The notes under the pieces are model-generated. The model was given only the letters and a program-made list of their open reading frames with translations. It ran no database searches and was not told the DNA's origin. Made by a program: the position numbers and the translations under genes. 56,273 nt of DNA from Lachnospiraceae bacterium (GTDB lineage: Bacteria; Bacillota; Clostridia; Lachnospirales; Lachnospiraceae): contig BLLU01000082.1 in assembly GCA_011959105.1 (NCBI GenBank), forward strand, positions 1-56,273. The letters run 5' to 3'. This document shows, in pieces, positions 25,458 to 33,542 of this stretch (the first letter of the stretch is position 1; the number at the start of each line of letters is the position of its first letter).

Positions 25458-25475
25458 TTACAGCTTGCTGCCTTT
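25442..25475. terminator. Bidirectional terminator spanning both plsC and ddl stops
   Basis: AAAGGCAGCA (25442-25451) pairs perfectly with TGCTGCCTTT (25466-25475). The 14-base loop holds both stop codons, TGA for plsC and TAA for ddl. The arms encode the last codons of each gene. A U-rich tail follows on the minus strand and a weaker one on the plus strand. Confidence 0.75.
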
Positions 25476-26654
25476 GGCCCCTTTTGTACCGCCTCCCAGC
25501 TTCACTCCCGCCAGCACATTGGTCTCAAATGAAAAAGTCAGCTTCTCATTCTCCCGATGACGTTTCAGCGCCAGTTGGATCATGCGCTCCAGCAGTTGTG
25601 TGTACTTAAGGCCCAACGGCTCCCAGAGATAAAAAGCCAGAGAGCCGGGGATGGTATTGATCTCGTTCAGATATACCCTGTCGGTCTCCCGGTCGATCAT
25701 GAAGTCGATGCGGGCCACGCCGCTGCAGCCCAGGCACTGGAAGCCTTTTACCGCTATCTGCCGAATCTCCTCCCGGCGCTCCGGGGATATATGGGCCGGA
25801 ATGGCCCGGCTCAGACTGGCCATGCCCTTGGAGCCTCCCTTGCTCTTGCCCCCGCCGATGTATTTGTCCTCATATGTCAGGATGTCCTCGGCGTTCAAGG
25901 GTTCTTCGCACTCGGAAGCCTCCGCTTCCAATTCGTCTCCCAGCACGGCACAGTTGATCTCCTGAAGCTGCTGTATGGCCGGCTCCACCAGCACTTTCCG
26001 GGCGAATGTGAACGCCAGTGTCAGTGCTTCCTCCAATTCTCCCCTGTCAGCCGCCTTGCTGATGCCCACACTGGAGCCCAGATTGATGGGCTTGACAATG
26101 ACAGGATAGGAGAATCCGGCTTCAATCCCGTCCATCAACTTCTCCTGGTCCTCAAAGTCCACCAGATTATAGCATTTGCAGTCCAGCACCGGGATGCCGT
26201 TGTCCTTAAATACCGTTTTCATCACATACTTATTCATGCCTACGGCAGAGGCCAGCACATCGCTGCCCACATAGGGAAGTCCCAGTGTCTGAAGATATCC
26301 CTGTAATATGCCGTCCTCCACATTGGTGCCATGGACAATGGGAAAAGCCACGTCAATACTGCCCATCACATTGTTGCCCAGCTTCTTCATGGGGTAGCGG
26401 ACCATATTCACTCTGCCGTCCTCATTTAAAAGAAGCACCCGGGTACTCTCTTTCAGAAGCAGAGGGATGTCTTTATAGCGTTCGATGTTGCCGATCTGCT
26501 CTCCTGTATAGAATTCCCCTGTCTTGGTCATATACAGAGGGATGATATCATACTTCTCCCTGTCAATGTACTCACAGGCCTGCAGAGCCGAAATCACCGA
26601 AATTTCGTGTTCCACGCTCTTTCCGCCGAAAATAACCGCCAATTTGATTTTCAT
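25458..26654 (-). CDS. ddl: D-alanine--D-alanine ligase family protein
   Basis: 398 residues, somewhat longer than E. coli DdlB. ATP-grasp enzyme joining two D-alanines for the end of the wall pentapeptide. Motifs: FGGKSVEHEISVISA at the N-terminus, VIVKPINLGSSVGISKA, the omega-loop area with EDKYIGGGKSKGGSKG, SGVARIDFMID, and LNEINTIPGS near the end. The omega loop carries a Gly/Lys-rich insertion of about ten residues. The nearby VanRS/VanW genes raise the question of D-Ala-D-Ser activity, but specificity cannot be settled by eye. Start ATG 26654 follows AGGAAAGG. Confidence 0.92.
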   Translation of the reverse strand: MKIKLAVIFGGKSVEHEISVISALQACEYIDREKYDIIPLYMTKTGEFYTGEQIGNIERYKDIPLLLKESTRVLLLNEDGRVNMVRYPMKKLGNNVMGSIDVAFPIVHGTNVEDGILQGYLQTLGLPYVGSDVLASAVGMNKYVMKTVFKDNGIPVLDCKCYNLVDFEDQEKLMDGIEAGFSYPVIVKPINLGSSVGISKAADRGELEEALTLAFTFARKVLVEPAIQQLQEINCAVLGDELEAEASECEEPLNAEDILTYEDKYIGGGKSKGGSKGMASLSRAIPAHISPERREEIRQIAVKGFQCLGCSGVARIDFMIDRETDRVYLNEINTIPGSLAFYLWEPLGLKYTQLLERMIQLALKRHRENEKLTFSFETNVLAGVKLGGGTKGAKGSKL

Positions 26655-26708
26655 AATTCCTTTCCTCCCAACTTAAGATCACAAGACCTTTTTCTTTTTC
26701 CCGGATCC

Positions 26709-28283
26709 TTACAAATAGCTGTCCGGCAGATCATTCTCCAGCAGCACAATCAGCTTTTGGTTCGTGACTATGCCATATACATAATTCATGGCGTCCTGTA
26801 AATTCTCCGCCACATAGAAATGTTCTCTGTCAAACGCCGCGTCCGTGACGCCCCTGGCGATGCTCTCCGTCTGTCTGCGGCCCACCAGCACAATATAGTC
26901 ACAATGCCGGGCGGCCTCTTTGCCCATCTCATAATTGTAATGGTCTTCCTGCTCTCCCAATTCCACCATGCCGGGCGTTACCAGCACCCGCACACCCCGA
27001 AACATACCCAGCGTCTTTAAGGCCATGTGCGCCCCATTGGGATTGGAATTGTAGGCGTCGTCAATGATAATCGTGTTGCCTCTGACGATGGGCTGAAGCC
27101 GGTGAGGGGCCCCTTCCAGGCGGCGCACCGGAATTTTCAGCTTCTCCAGAGGGATGCCCAGTTCATGGGACAGGGCGATGGCTCCGGTGATATTGATCAC
27201 ATTGTGTTCGCCCAGCAGCCTGGTGGTAAATTCCTCCCGGCTGCCGTCCGGAGCCTGCACCGTAAAGCGGGTTCCCTTTTCGTTGTACTCCAGATCGGTG
27301 GCTCGATAGGCATTGCCCTCCTCCAGGCCGTAGGTGACGGCTTTTTGGTTCACTCCATACTGCTTTACAAACTCGTTGTCGCCGTTTACGAATCTGGGCC
27401 CTCCCTCCGGCAGAGCGTCAAACAACTCCCGCTTGGTTCCCACGATGTTGTCCAGGGATTTAAAGGTCTCCAGATGCTGGTAACCCAGGGAGGTGATCAC
27501 ACCGATCTGAGGGTCCACGATATCGCAGATTTCCTTGATATCCCCCACATGTCTGGCCCCCATTTCACACAGAAAAATCTCATGGGTGGCTTTCAGGCTC
27601 CCCCGAATGGTTTTCACCACCCCCATGGGAGTGTTGAAACTTTCCGGGGTCATCAGCACATCGTATCGGGCACTCAGCAAAGTGTGGAGATAATATTTTA
27701 CGCTGGTTTTGCCGTAGCTGCCTGTGATGCCGATGATCTTCAAGTCGGGGCAGGCCTTCAGCATCCGCCGGGCGTCCTGCACATAATACCGATTAATCCC
27801 CTTCTCCACAGGCCTGTTCACCAGATTGGCCAGCAGCACCACATAGGGACCGGCCATGGCCCCCAGCATGGCCAGGGCAAACAGGGACCACCAGGAGAGG
27901 CCTGCCATTGCCCACACCGCCAGGCAGGCCAGCCCGTAAAGCAGCGCCGTGGTGGCAATAAGACGCTTCACCCGGGCGGTGATCACCAACTTTTTCTTGG
28001 CCGCCCTGGGACGGTACAGAAACACCAGCAGAAGCAGGCAGAACCATTCCACCGCCAGGAGCAGCAGGACAGCCGCCAGGGATTTCCCTTCCATCAGACA
28101 GCCCAATAGAGGGACTGCCCCCGCCAGCGGCAGCAGCGTCATGGCCGGATGGGTTTTCATATACCGCCAGTAAGAGCGGTACTGGTAGGAGCCCTGCTGG
28201 AACATATGCAGCGTATACCGCACCCCCAGCGTGATGGCTGCCAGAGCCGTCACAAATATCAGTATAAAAAACGCGTTTATCAT
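26709..28283 (-). CDS. Membrane-anchored Mur ligase (MurF-like)
   Basis: 524 residues. The N-terminal third has about five hydrophobic segments (1-22, 45-65, 70-90, 108-128, 132-155), unlike soluble E. coli MurF. The ligase core starts near 185: ATP loop IIGITGSYGKTSVKYYLH, then LCEMGARHVGDIKEICDIV, NGDNEFVK, GEHNVINITGAIA, and DDAYNSNPNGAHMALKTL. These are MurF-type central and C-terminal motifs, so the likely reaction adds D-Ala-D-Ala to the UDP-MurNAc tripeptide. It follows the hydrolase gene and lies 54 bases upstream of ddl on the same strand, forming a ligase/donor pair. A membrane-bound variant with another substrate is the alternative. Confidence 0.9.
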   Translation of the reverse strand: MINAFFILIFVTALAAITLGVRYTLHMFQQGSYQYRSYWRYMKTHPAMTLLPLAGAVPLLGCLMEGKSLAAVLLLLAVEWFCLLLLVFLYRPRAAKKKLVITARVKRLIATTALLYGLACLAVWAMAGLSWWSLFALAMLGAMAGPYVVLLANLVNRPVEKGINRYYVQDARRMLKACPDLKIIGITGSYGKTSVKYYLHTLLSARYDVLMTPESFNTPMGVVKTIRGSLKATHEIFLCEMGARHVGDIKEICDIVDPQIGVITSLGYQHLETFKSLDNIVGTKRELFDALPEGGPRFVNGDNEFVKQYGVNQKAVTYGLEEGNAYRATDLEYNEKGTRFTVQAPDGSREEFTTRLLGEHNVINITGAIALSHELGIPLEKLKIPVRRLEGAPHRLQPIVRGNTIIIDDAYNSNPNGAHMALKTLGMFRGVRVLVTPGMVELGEQEDHYNYEMGKEAARHCDYIVLVGRRQTESIARGVTDAAFDREHFYVAENLQDAMNYVYGIVTNQKLIVLLENDLPDSYL

Positions 28284-28311
28284 ATATACACCCCCGCAGG
28301 ATCGGATTCTC

Positions 28312-29094
28312 TCATCCCTGTATTCCCAGAAAAGACCGCATCACCGCCAGAAACTGGTACTGCCGATCCAAAAAGCTGAAATGCCCTGCCCCGGCCAGCA
28401 CCGCCAGCCCGGAACCCGGAATCAACCGTTCCATCAACTCTCCGTCCGAGAGCGGTGTGTCCTGATCCTGGTCCCCCCATACCAGCAGAGTTTCCGCCTG
28501 TATCCGGGGCAGATACTCCCGCAGGTCCTGGTTGACCACTTTCACCATACTCTGCCTCATGACAGGAGAAGCCATGCGGTAATCCGCTGAGCCGGATTTA
28601 CTCTGCAGCTTCTCCAGCGCATGGGGAAATAGTGCTTTTACCGGCGGCAGGCTCAGCAGTTTTTTACCTCTCTTGTACCGCCTGATCCGGCGCTGCTGCT
28701 GCTGCGTCTTTTCATGGACGATCCCCGCGCTGTCTATGAGAATCAGCTTTTTGACTTTCCGCTCCAACATGCCCCCGCCCACCAGCCGAATCAGAGTGCG
28801 TCCTCCATGGGAATGCCCCGCCAGGATCACCTCCCCATCTTCCGGTCCCGCCACATGGTCGATGAACGCCTTGGAAAAAGCGCAGTAGTCCTCCAGACTC
28901 CAGGGTTCTTCCGGCTCCTGGCTGCCGCCGAAGCCCGGGGTGTCAGGGGCCGCCACCCGGTACTGCGCAGCCAGGGTGTCAATGACGGCCCGAAACAGTT
29001 CCTTGTTGGCTCCCCAGCCATGGAACAATACCACCAACGGCCCCTGCCCCTGCTCTATGTATTGGACCTTCAGGCCCCGATATGTCATCTCCAT
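28312..29094 (-). CDS. Alpha/beta hydrolase
   Basis: 260 residues from ATG 29094 with AGAGGAG six bases upstream; an earlier in-frame ATG at 29112 has no such site. Core motifs: VVLFHGWGANKELF (oxyanion region), nucleophile elbow ILAGHSHGGRTLI with Ser, acid likely in VWGDQDQDTPL, and His in LAGAGHFSFLD. It has no signal peptide. The substrate is unknown; the family covers esterases, lipases and C-C hydrolases. It lies 28 bases upstream of the Mur ligase gene. The conserved end of the repeat family (GCGGAAC) lies 22 bases before the start. Confidence 0.9.
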   Translation of the reverse strand: MEMTYRGLKVQYIEQGQGPLVVLFHGWGANKELFRAVIDTLAAQYRVAAPDTPGFGGSQEPEEPWSLEDYCAFSKAFIDHVAGPEDGEVILAGHSHGGRTLIRLVGGGMLERKVKKLILIDSAGIVHEKTQQQQRRIRRYKRGKKLLSLPPVKALFPHALEKLQSKSGSADYRMASPVMRQSMVKVVNQDLREYLPRIQAETLLVWGDQDQDTPLSDGELMERLIPGSGLAVLAGAGHFSFLDRQYQFLAVMRSFLGIQG

Positions 29095-29124
29095 AAAGTT
29101 CTCCTCTATCATTAAGGTTCCGCA

Positions 29125-30507
29125 TTACCCGTGGGTCCGCATCTCACTGAGCATCATCAGATAACAGGCCGTCCAGGCCGGGTTTTGGCTGATGTCCTGT
29201 TCCCAGAAACAGTAGGACTTGGCATTGCGCCCCCACAGGAAATAATACTGGCTCTCTATTATATGGCCGTACTCATAATTGGTGATTACATAATCCACCA
29301 CCGACAGAAGCGCCATATCCCACATCAACTCGTCTATGGCAGCTTTTCCCTGATTCACTTCCCTATAGGCCAGCCTGGGAATCCCCGCCGCGATCTCTTC
29401 CGCACGGTTCATCACCACCCGGATCAGCCTGTTGCACAATTCCACATCCACTCTCTGTTTGGTGGCGATATAGGTGACTGCCGCCAGATAGTCATACCGG
29501 CCAAAGGCTTCCTCCTGGGCTTTCTGCATAAGGCCTCCTTCGGACGCCTCCAGCACTGCCGCGTATTTTTGCTGTCCAGTGGCCCGATACAGTTCCGCCG
29601 CCGCCATCAGCCGGGCCTGTTCCCCGGTGATCCCGTCCCGGCCTGCCCGGGCCTTTTCGGCCTGCTGCCACAATCCTGCCGCCAGCTGAATGATATCCGT
29701 GGCGTATTTGCTGTCATACTTCTGATAGGAATGGCTGTATTTTGACAATGCCGCCGCCAGTTCATAGGTCAATTCGTCCGGCTCCGCAGATTCCTGCCGG
29801 CCCACAATGACCCGCACGGCCTCTGTCATATACTCCAGAACATCCGGAATCTGGTTGCCGTCCCCGTCCTCATACACATCGGGATAAAGTTCATAGGAAA
29901 GCAGCACCCAGATGATCTGCTGCAGCATATCCCGGACGGCTTCTATCCCCGGGGACAACTCCTGCCCCTGCTGCTGAAGCCTGGCCATGGCCTGACGGAA
30001 CTGCTCCTGCAGCCGCCCTTCCTGCAGGGCAAAGGAATAAGACTTGCCGATGATATCGCAATCTATGTAATACTCACCCACATCCACGAAGTCCGAAAAG
30101 TCCCCATAACTATTATATTCCCCGGTATCTTCATTGTAACTGGCTTCTTCCAGCCGTCCCGTATAAACGCATTGCCCTGTGGCGGTATCCATGATCCGAA
30201 AAGTCTCCGGCAGGCTGCGCCCGCAAAAATATACCTCCTTGCTGCCCTTACTGTCATATCCTCCCAGACTGACCCAGATCCCGGGATACTGCTCCGGCAC
30301 CTGATAATCCAGTTCCGCTTCCGGCAGCAGCTTGAACATATCCTGCCCTGAGACTCCGTCTCCTCCCGCCTGCAGCTGACCCAGATCTCCCGAAGCACTG
30401 TTCTCCTCCAGCTCTCCCACCCAGCCGCAGCCCCAAAAGCCCGCCGCCAGACAGAGGCAAAGCAGATATGAAACGATCCTTTTAATTCCCCTGTTCAGTT
30501 CCACCAT
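29125..30507 (-). CDS. GH9-like lipoprotein with CelD N-terminal Ig-like domain
   Basis: 460 residues; the true start is ATG 30507 or the adjacent GTG after AGGAGG. The upstream open frame to 30666 is only repeat DNA. A hydrophobic signal ends at GFWGCGW, probably lipidated. Residues about 55-165 match the Ig-like N-terminal domain of GH9 cellulases (KEVYFCGRSLPETFRIMDT, YNSYGDFSDFVDVGEYYID). A helical domain follows with DGNQIPDVLEYMTEAV and AALSKYSHSYQKY, as in GH9 (alpha/alpha)6 barrels. The GH9 catalytic DAGDYGKY and the terminal Glu region are not recognisable, so it may be a binding protein or inactive. It is 30 bases upstream of the hydrolase gene. Confidence 0.82.
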   Translation of the reverse strand: MVELNRGIKRIVSYLLCLCLAAGFWGCGWVGELEENSASGDLGQLQAGGDGVSGQDMFKLLPEAELDYQVPEQYPGIWVSLGGYDSKGSKEVYFCGRSLPETFRIMDTATGQCVYTGRLEEASYNEDTGEYNSYGDFSDFVDVGEYYIDCDIIGKSYSFALQEGRLQEQFRQAMARLQQQGQELSPGIEAVRDMLQQIIWVLLSYELYPDVYEDGDGNQIPDVLEYMTEAVRVIVGRQESAEPDELTYELAAALSKYSHSYQKYDSKYATDIIQLAAGLWQQAEKARAGRDGITGEQARLMAAAELYRATGQQKYAAVLEASEGGLMQKAQEEAFGRYDYLAAVTYIATKQRVDVELCNRLIRVVMNRAEEIAAGIPRLAYREVNQGKAAIDELMWDMALLSVVDYVITNYEYGHIIESQYYFLWGRNAKSYCFWEQDISQNPAWTACYLMMLSEMRTHG

Positions 30508-30522
30508 CTGCCTCCTATTAAA

Positions 30523-30702
30523 GTTCCGCAAGTTCCCTTCCAACGCAGCTTCCTGTGAGCAACATCCGGCCACATACGTGTCCGTATTTTGCTCAATGCG
30601 TTGTTCGGGAACATGCTGTTTTAGTTCCGCAAGTTCCCTTCCAACGCAACTTCCTGTGAGCAACATCCGGCCACATACGTGTCCGTATTTTGCTCAATAC
30701 CC
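30523..30702 (-). repeat. Two tandem copies of the intergenic repeat (101-bp form)
   Basis: Unit 1 runs 30523-30623 and starts GTTCCGCAAGTTCCCTTCC. Unit 2 starts at 30624 and is cut short near 30702. The first ends CGGGAACATGCTGTTTTA. Both match the 110-bp units at 32008-32354 over most of their length (for example CTGTGAGCAA.ATCCGGCC). Read on the minus strand, the conserved end is 15 bases before the GH9-like start codon. Confidence 0.85.
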
Positions 30703-30773
30703 AATTTCTTTCCCTAGTATAGCAAAATTAAGTCCCGCGGTAAAGTCTTTCCGGGGATTGTGTGGAAAACATT

Positions 30774-31979
30774 TCAGTCTCTGCCGTCCTTCTCATATAC
30801 CAGCCTTCCGTCAATCAGGGTGTACAGGGTCTGGGTGAAAACTTCCATTGGGTTCCCGGTAAAGATGGCGATATCCGCATCCTTTCCCGGTTCCAGCGAC
30901 CCCATTCTGTCTGCCACACCGCAGATGGAAGCCGCATTCACGGTAATGGCCTTTAGCCCCTCTTCCAGAGGAAGTCCCGCTTTCACGGCCAGCCCGGCGC
31001 AGAGAGGCAGGGACTGGATCTGGGACACCGGATGGTCCGTGGTGATGGCCAGCCGCACCCCGGCCCGGGCCAGTACTCCGGCGGTCTTGAACGCCACGTT
31101 CTGCACCTCAATTTTGTTGCGGCTGGTCAGGTCCGGCCCCACGATGGCGGGAAAGCCCTCCTTGGCCAGCTCCTGCGCGATCAGATGGCCTTCACTGCAA
31201 TGGTCCAGGGTCATATCCAGGCCAAACTCCCTGGCAATCCGAATGGCTGTAAAAATATCGTCCACCCTGTGTACATGGGCTTTCAGGGGAATCTCCCGGC
31301 GCAGCACCGGAATCCAGCATTCCTTTGTAAAATCTTCCTGAAAGTCTTCCCCCTGCTCCACAGCCCTGCTTTTCCGCTGCCAGTAATCCCGGGCTTCGAA
31401 CAATTCCCGTCGCAGCATCCCGGCTATGGCCATGCGGGTGGAAGGGCTCTTACCCTGTCCGGAATAATTGACCTTGGGATTCTCTCCGAAAGCCACTTTC
31501 ATGGCCGCAGGGGCCTTCACAAGGATATCGTCAATCCTTCTGCCATGGGTTTTGATCAGGGCAAACTGCCCTCCCACCACATTGGAACTGCCGGGGCCCA
31601 CCATGGCGGCCGTGATGCCTGCCCGCACCGCATCATCGAAGGCGGCATCCATGCTGTTGATGGCGTCTATGGCCCGCAGCCAGGGTGTAACGGGATCCAC
31701 AGTCTCATTGCAGTCGTCTCCCTCCATGCCCTTTTTTTCCTCGGTGATTCCCATATGGCAGTGCGCCTCGATAATGCCGGGCATCACCCAGCCGCCGCCT
31801 GCGTCCAGTACCTGGTCCGAGCCATCCAGTTCACTGCCCGCCGAATCCGCATGGCGCATTTCCTGCCATTGTTTCATGGTTCCCACCCAGGCTATTTTGC
31901 CATTTTCCACCCGGACCGCGCCGTGTTTTATGACGCCCTGCGCCCCCATGGTATGAATTTGGCCGTTAATGATCTCCAT
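30774..31979 (-). CDS. Imidazolonepropionase-like amidohydrolase
   Basis: About 401 residues from ATG 31979; GTG 31988 is an alternative with AGGGA only three bases upstream. Metal ligands: HCHMG (HxH) near residue 70, LKAHVHR and MTLDHCSEGH for the two middle His, and ITTDHPVS for the Asp. ASICGVADRMGSLEPGKDADI is the usual return to the beta domain. Members hydrolyse cyclic amides or N-acyl compounds, or act as prolidases; the substrate here is not evident. No signal peptide. Repeat units lie directly upstream. Confidence 0.88.
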   Translation of the reverse strand: MEIINGQIHTMGAQGVIKHGAVRVENGKIAWVGTMKQWQEMRHADSAGSELDGSDQVLDAGGGWVMPGIIEAHCHMGITEEKKGMEGDDCNETVDPVTPWLRAIDAINSMDAAFDDAVRAGITAAMVGPGSSNVVGGQFALIKTHGRRIDDILVKAPAAMKVAFGENPKVNYSGQGKSPSTRMAIAGMLRRELFEARDYWQRKSRAVEQGEDFQEDFTKECWIPVLRREIPLKAHVHRVDDIFTAIRIAREFGLDMTLDHCSEGHLIAQELAKEGFPAIVGPDLTSRNKIEVQNVAFKTAGVLARAGVRLAITTDHPVSQIQSLPLCAGLAVKAGLPLEEGLKAITVNAASICGVADRMGSLEPGKDADIAIFTGNPMEVFTQTLYTLIDGRLVYEKDGRD

Positions 31980-32007
31980 ATCCCGCACATGTCCCTTCTT
32001 ATATAGA

Positions 32008-32354
32008 GTTCCGCATATTCCCTACCAGTGCACCAGCCTGTGAGCAAGATCCGGCCGCTCTCGCGTCCGTATCTCGCTCAGTGCTCTGTCCGGGAATATG
32101 CTGTTTTTGGCTTTTGAGTTCCGCATATTCCCTGCCAGCGCACCAGCCTGTGAGCAAGATAAGGCCGCTCCCGCGTCCGTATCTCGCTCAGTGCTCTGTC
32201 CGGGAATATGCTGTTTTTGGGCTTTTGAGTTCCGCATATTCCCTACCAGCGCACCAGCCTGTGAGCAAGATCCGGCCGCTTTCGCGTCCGTATCTCGCTC
32301 AGTGCTCTGTCCGGGAATATGCTGTTTTTTGGCTTTTGAGTTCCGCATATTCCC
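32008..32354 (-). repeat. Three tandem intergenic repeats plus a fragment
   Basis: Units start at 32008, 32118 and 32229 (110, 111 and 111 bases) and differ by only a few substitutions. A fourth start at 32340 is cut off after 15 bases. Each begins GTTCCGCATATTCCC and ends GGGAATATGC plus CTGTTTTT, so the ends form an inverted repeat. Because the unit is 37 codons, the minus strand stays open with a 37-residue period (AGALAGNMRNSKAKKQHIPG), but no ribosome binding site or promoter supports translation. Confidence 0.92.
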
Positions 32355-32364
32355 GGACAAATTT

Positions 32365-33396
32365 CTAGAAATACAGATTCTGGGGATCCAGGGCTGCGCC
32401 GTCCTGCTCCAGCAGGAAATACAGATTGCTTCCCTCCAGGCTGTAGTAGATGGTGGGTGCCGCCACGGACCCGATAATCTGCCCGGGATTCACATAATCC
32501 CCTTCCGCCACATTCAGAGCCTGCAGCTGTCCGTAGACCACCTGGTATCCATTGCCCAGGTCCAGAGTCACTGCCTGTCCGATTTCCTCATTTCTGAATA
32601 CGGAAGCTACCCGGCCTTCGGCGCAGGCCATTACCTGGGTTCCTTCTTCCACCCGGTACACGGTGGCAGGATTGTATTTATATTGATCCAATGTGGTAAA
32701 ATACACAGTGCGATCCATGCTGTAGGGAATCAGGATATCTCCCGACACGGGACGCACCAGGCCCTGATCAGAAGAAAACGCCAATGTCCTCACATCCTGG
32801 GCATCCCATACAGGCTGTTCCTCCGCCAGAACAGACTGCTCTAACACCGGCTGTTCCAAAGCAGGCTGCTCTGGAGCAATCTGCTCCAAAACGGGCTGTT
32901 CCACTGCCGGGGGAGTCTGCTCCCGAATCGGCTCCGTGGCAGCGGCGCCGCTTTCCTGGGGTTTGTCATCCTTCTCTTCCGGCTGCTTTTCTGTGGCTTT
33001 CTGCTCCTCCAACATGGCAAGTTGCTCATCACTGGCCACATCTGCCTCCGAGCGGACGCCGTCGGTGAGGCCGGGAATCTGGATCAGCGAGGAACCGGCT
33101 TCTTCCATGGGCAGATAGTCCAGATCATCCTCCGGAATCTCCTGCATCGCATCGTCTCCCTGGGGATAGGTCACGGCATTATGGGGCTTCTGCGCATCCC
33201 CTGCCTCCTGGATGCCATCCTCGGCCTGACTCTCTATTCCGGTGAAGTCAATGCTGTAGCCATCGTCCTGGTTCTGGGCGCTGTTCTCCTTCATATACAC
33301 TCCCGTCATGGTCAGCGCCGCCATCACGAAAGCCGATGACGCGATCATAATGATCCTCTCTTTTTTGATATTTTGTTTCCTGTTGTTTTGTCTCAT
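32365..33396 (-). CDS. Degenerate M23 peptidase, SpoIIQ-like engulfment factor
   Basis: 343 residues from ATG 33396 (GGGAGG seven bases before). One N-terminal membrane helix (about 12-35) is followed by a long acidic, Pro/Gln/Glu-rich linker with repeated EQPVLEQ-type units, then a C-terminal LytM/M23 fold (about 225-340). The fold is recognisable from DLGNGYQVVYGQLQALNVAEGDYV, but the zinc ligands are gone: YGQL replaces YGHL and LYFLLE replaces HLHFE. Loss of ligands, the single helix and a sigma-F-like promoter suggest a SpoIIQ-type forespore protein that forms the engulfment channel with SpoIIIAH. Vegetative LytM scaffold proteins are the alternative. Confidence 0.85.
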   Translation of the reverse strand: MRQNNRKQNIKKERIIMIASSAFVMAALTMTGVYMKENSAQNQDDGYSIDFTGIESQAEDGIQEAGDAQKPHNAVTYPQGDDAMQEIPEDDLDYLPMEEAGSSLIQIPGLTDGVRSEADVASDEQLAMLEEQKATEKQPEEKDDKPQESGAAATEPIREQTPPAVEQPVLEQIAPEQPALEQPVLEQSVLAEEQPVWDAQDVRTLAFSSDQGLVRPVSGDILIPYSMDRTVYFTTLDQYKYNPATVYRVEEGTQVMACAEGRVASVFRNEEIGQAVTLDLGNGYQVVYGQLQALNVAEGDYVNPGQIIGSVAAPTIYYSLEGSNLYFLLEQDGAALDPQNLYF

Positions 33397-33474
33397 GAAC
33401 ACCTCCCGTCCGCTGACGCGGACTCTTCTACCCTTTATTTTCATATTGAGAATTGCCTTGCTTACTCAATGGAT

Positions 33475-33503
33475 ATTCTTACCCTGACGAAAACAAATTA
33501 TAC
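33475..33503 (-). promoter_or_regulatory. Sigma-F-like forespore promoter
   Basis: Minus strand GTATA (33503-33499), 15 bases, GGTAAGAAT (33483-33475). The -10 fits the sigma-F pattern GGNNANNNT at every fixed position. It is about 80 bases upstream of the SpoIIQ-like start. Confidence 0.6.
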
Positions 33504-33542
33504 GGAAAACAGTGTTCAATAAAACAAAAGGGAAGCAATGCC

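Noticed and set aside
30508..30666. N-terminal extension of the GH9-like protein
   Set aside because: It is translated repeat sequence, homologous to the noncoding units at 32008-32354; AGGAGG and a signal peptide mark the start at 30507.
32022..32360. 112-residue repetitive protein
   Set aside because: Open only because units are 37 codons long; one 110-bp unit breaks the frame, and there is no start signal.
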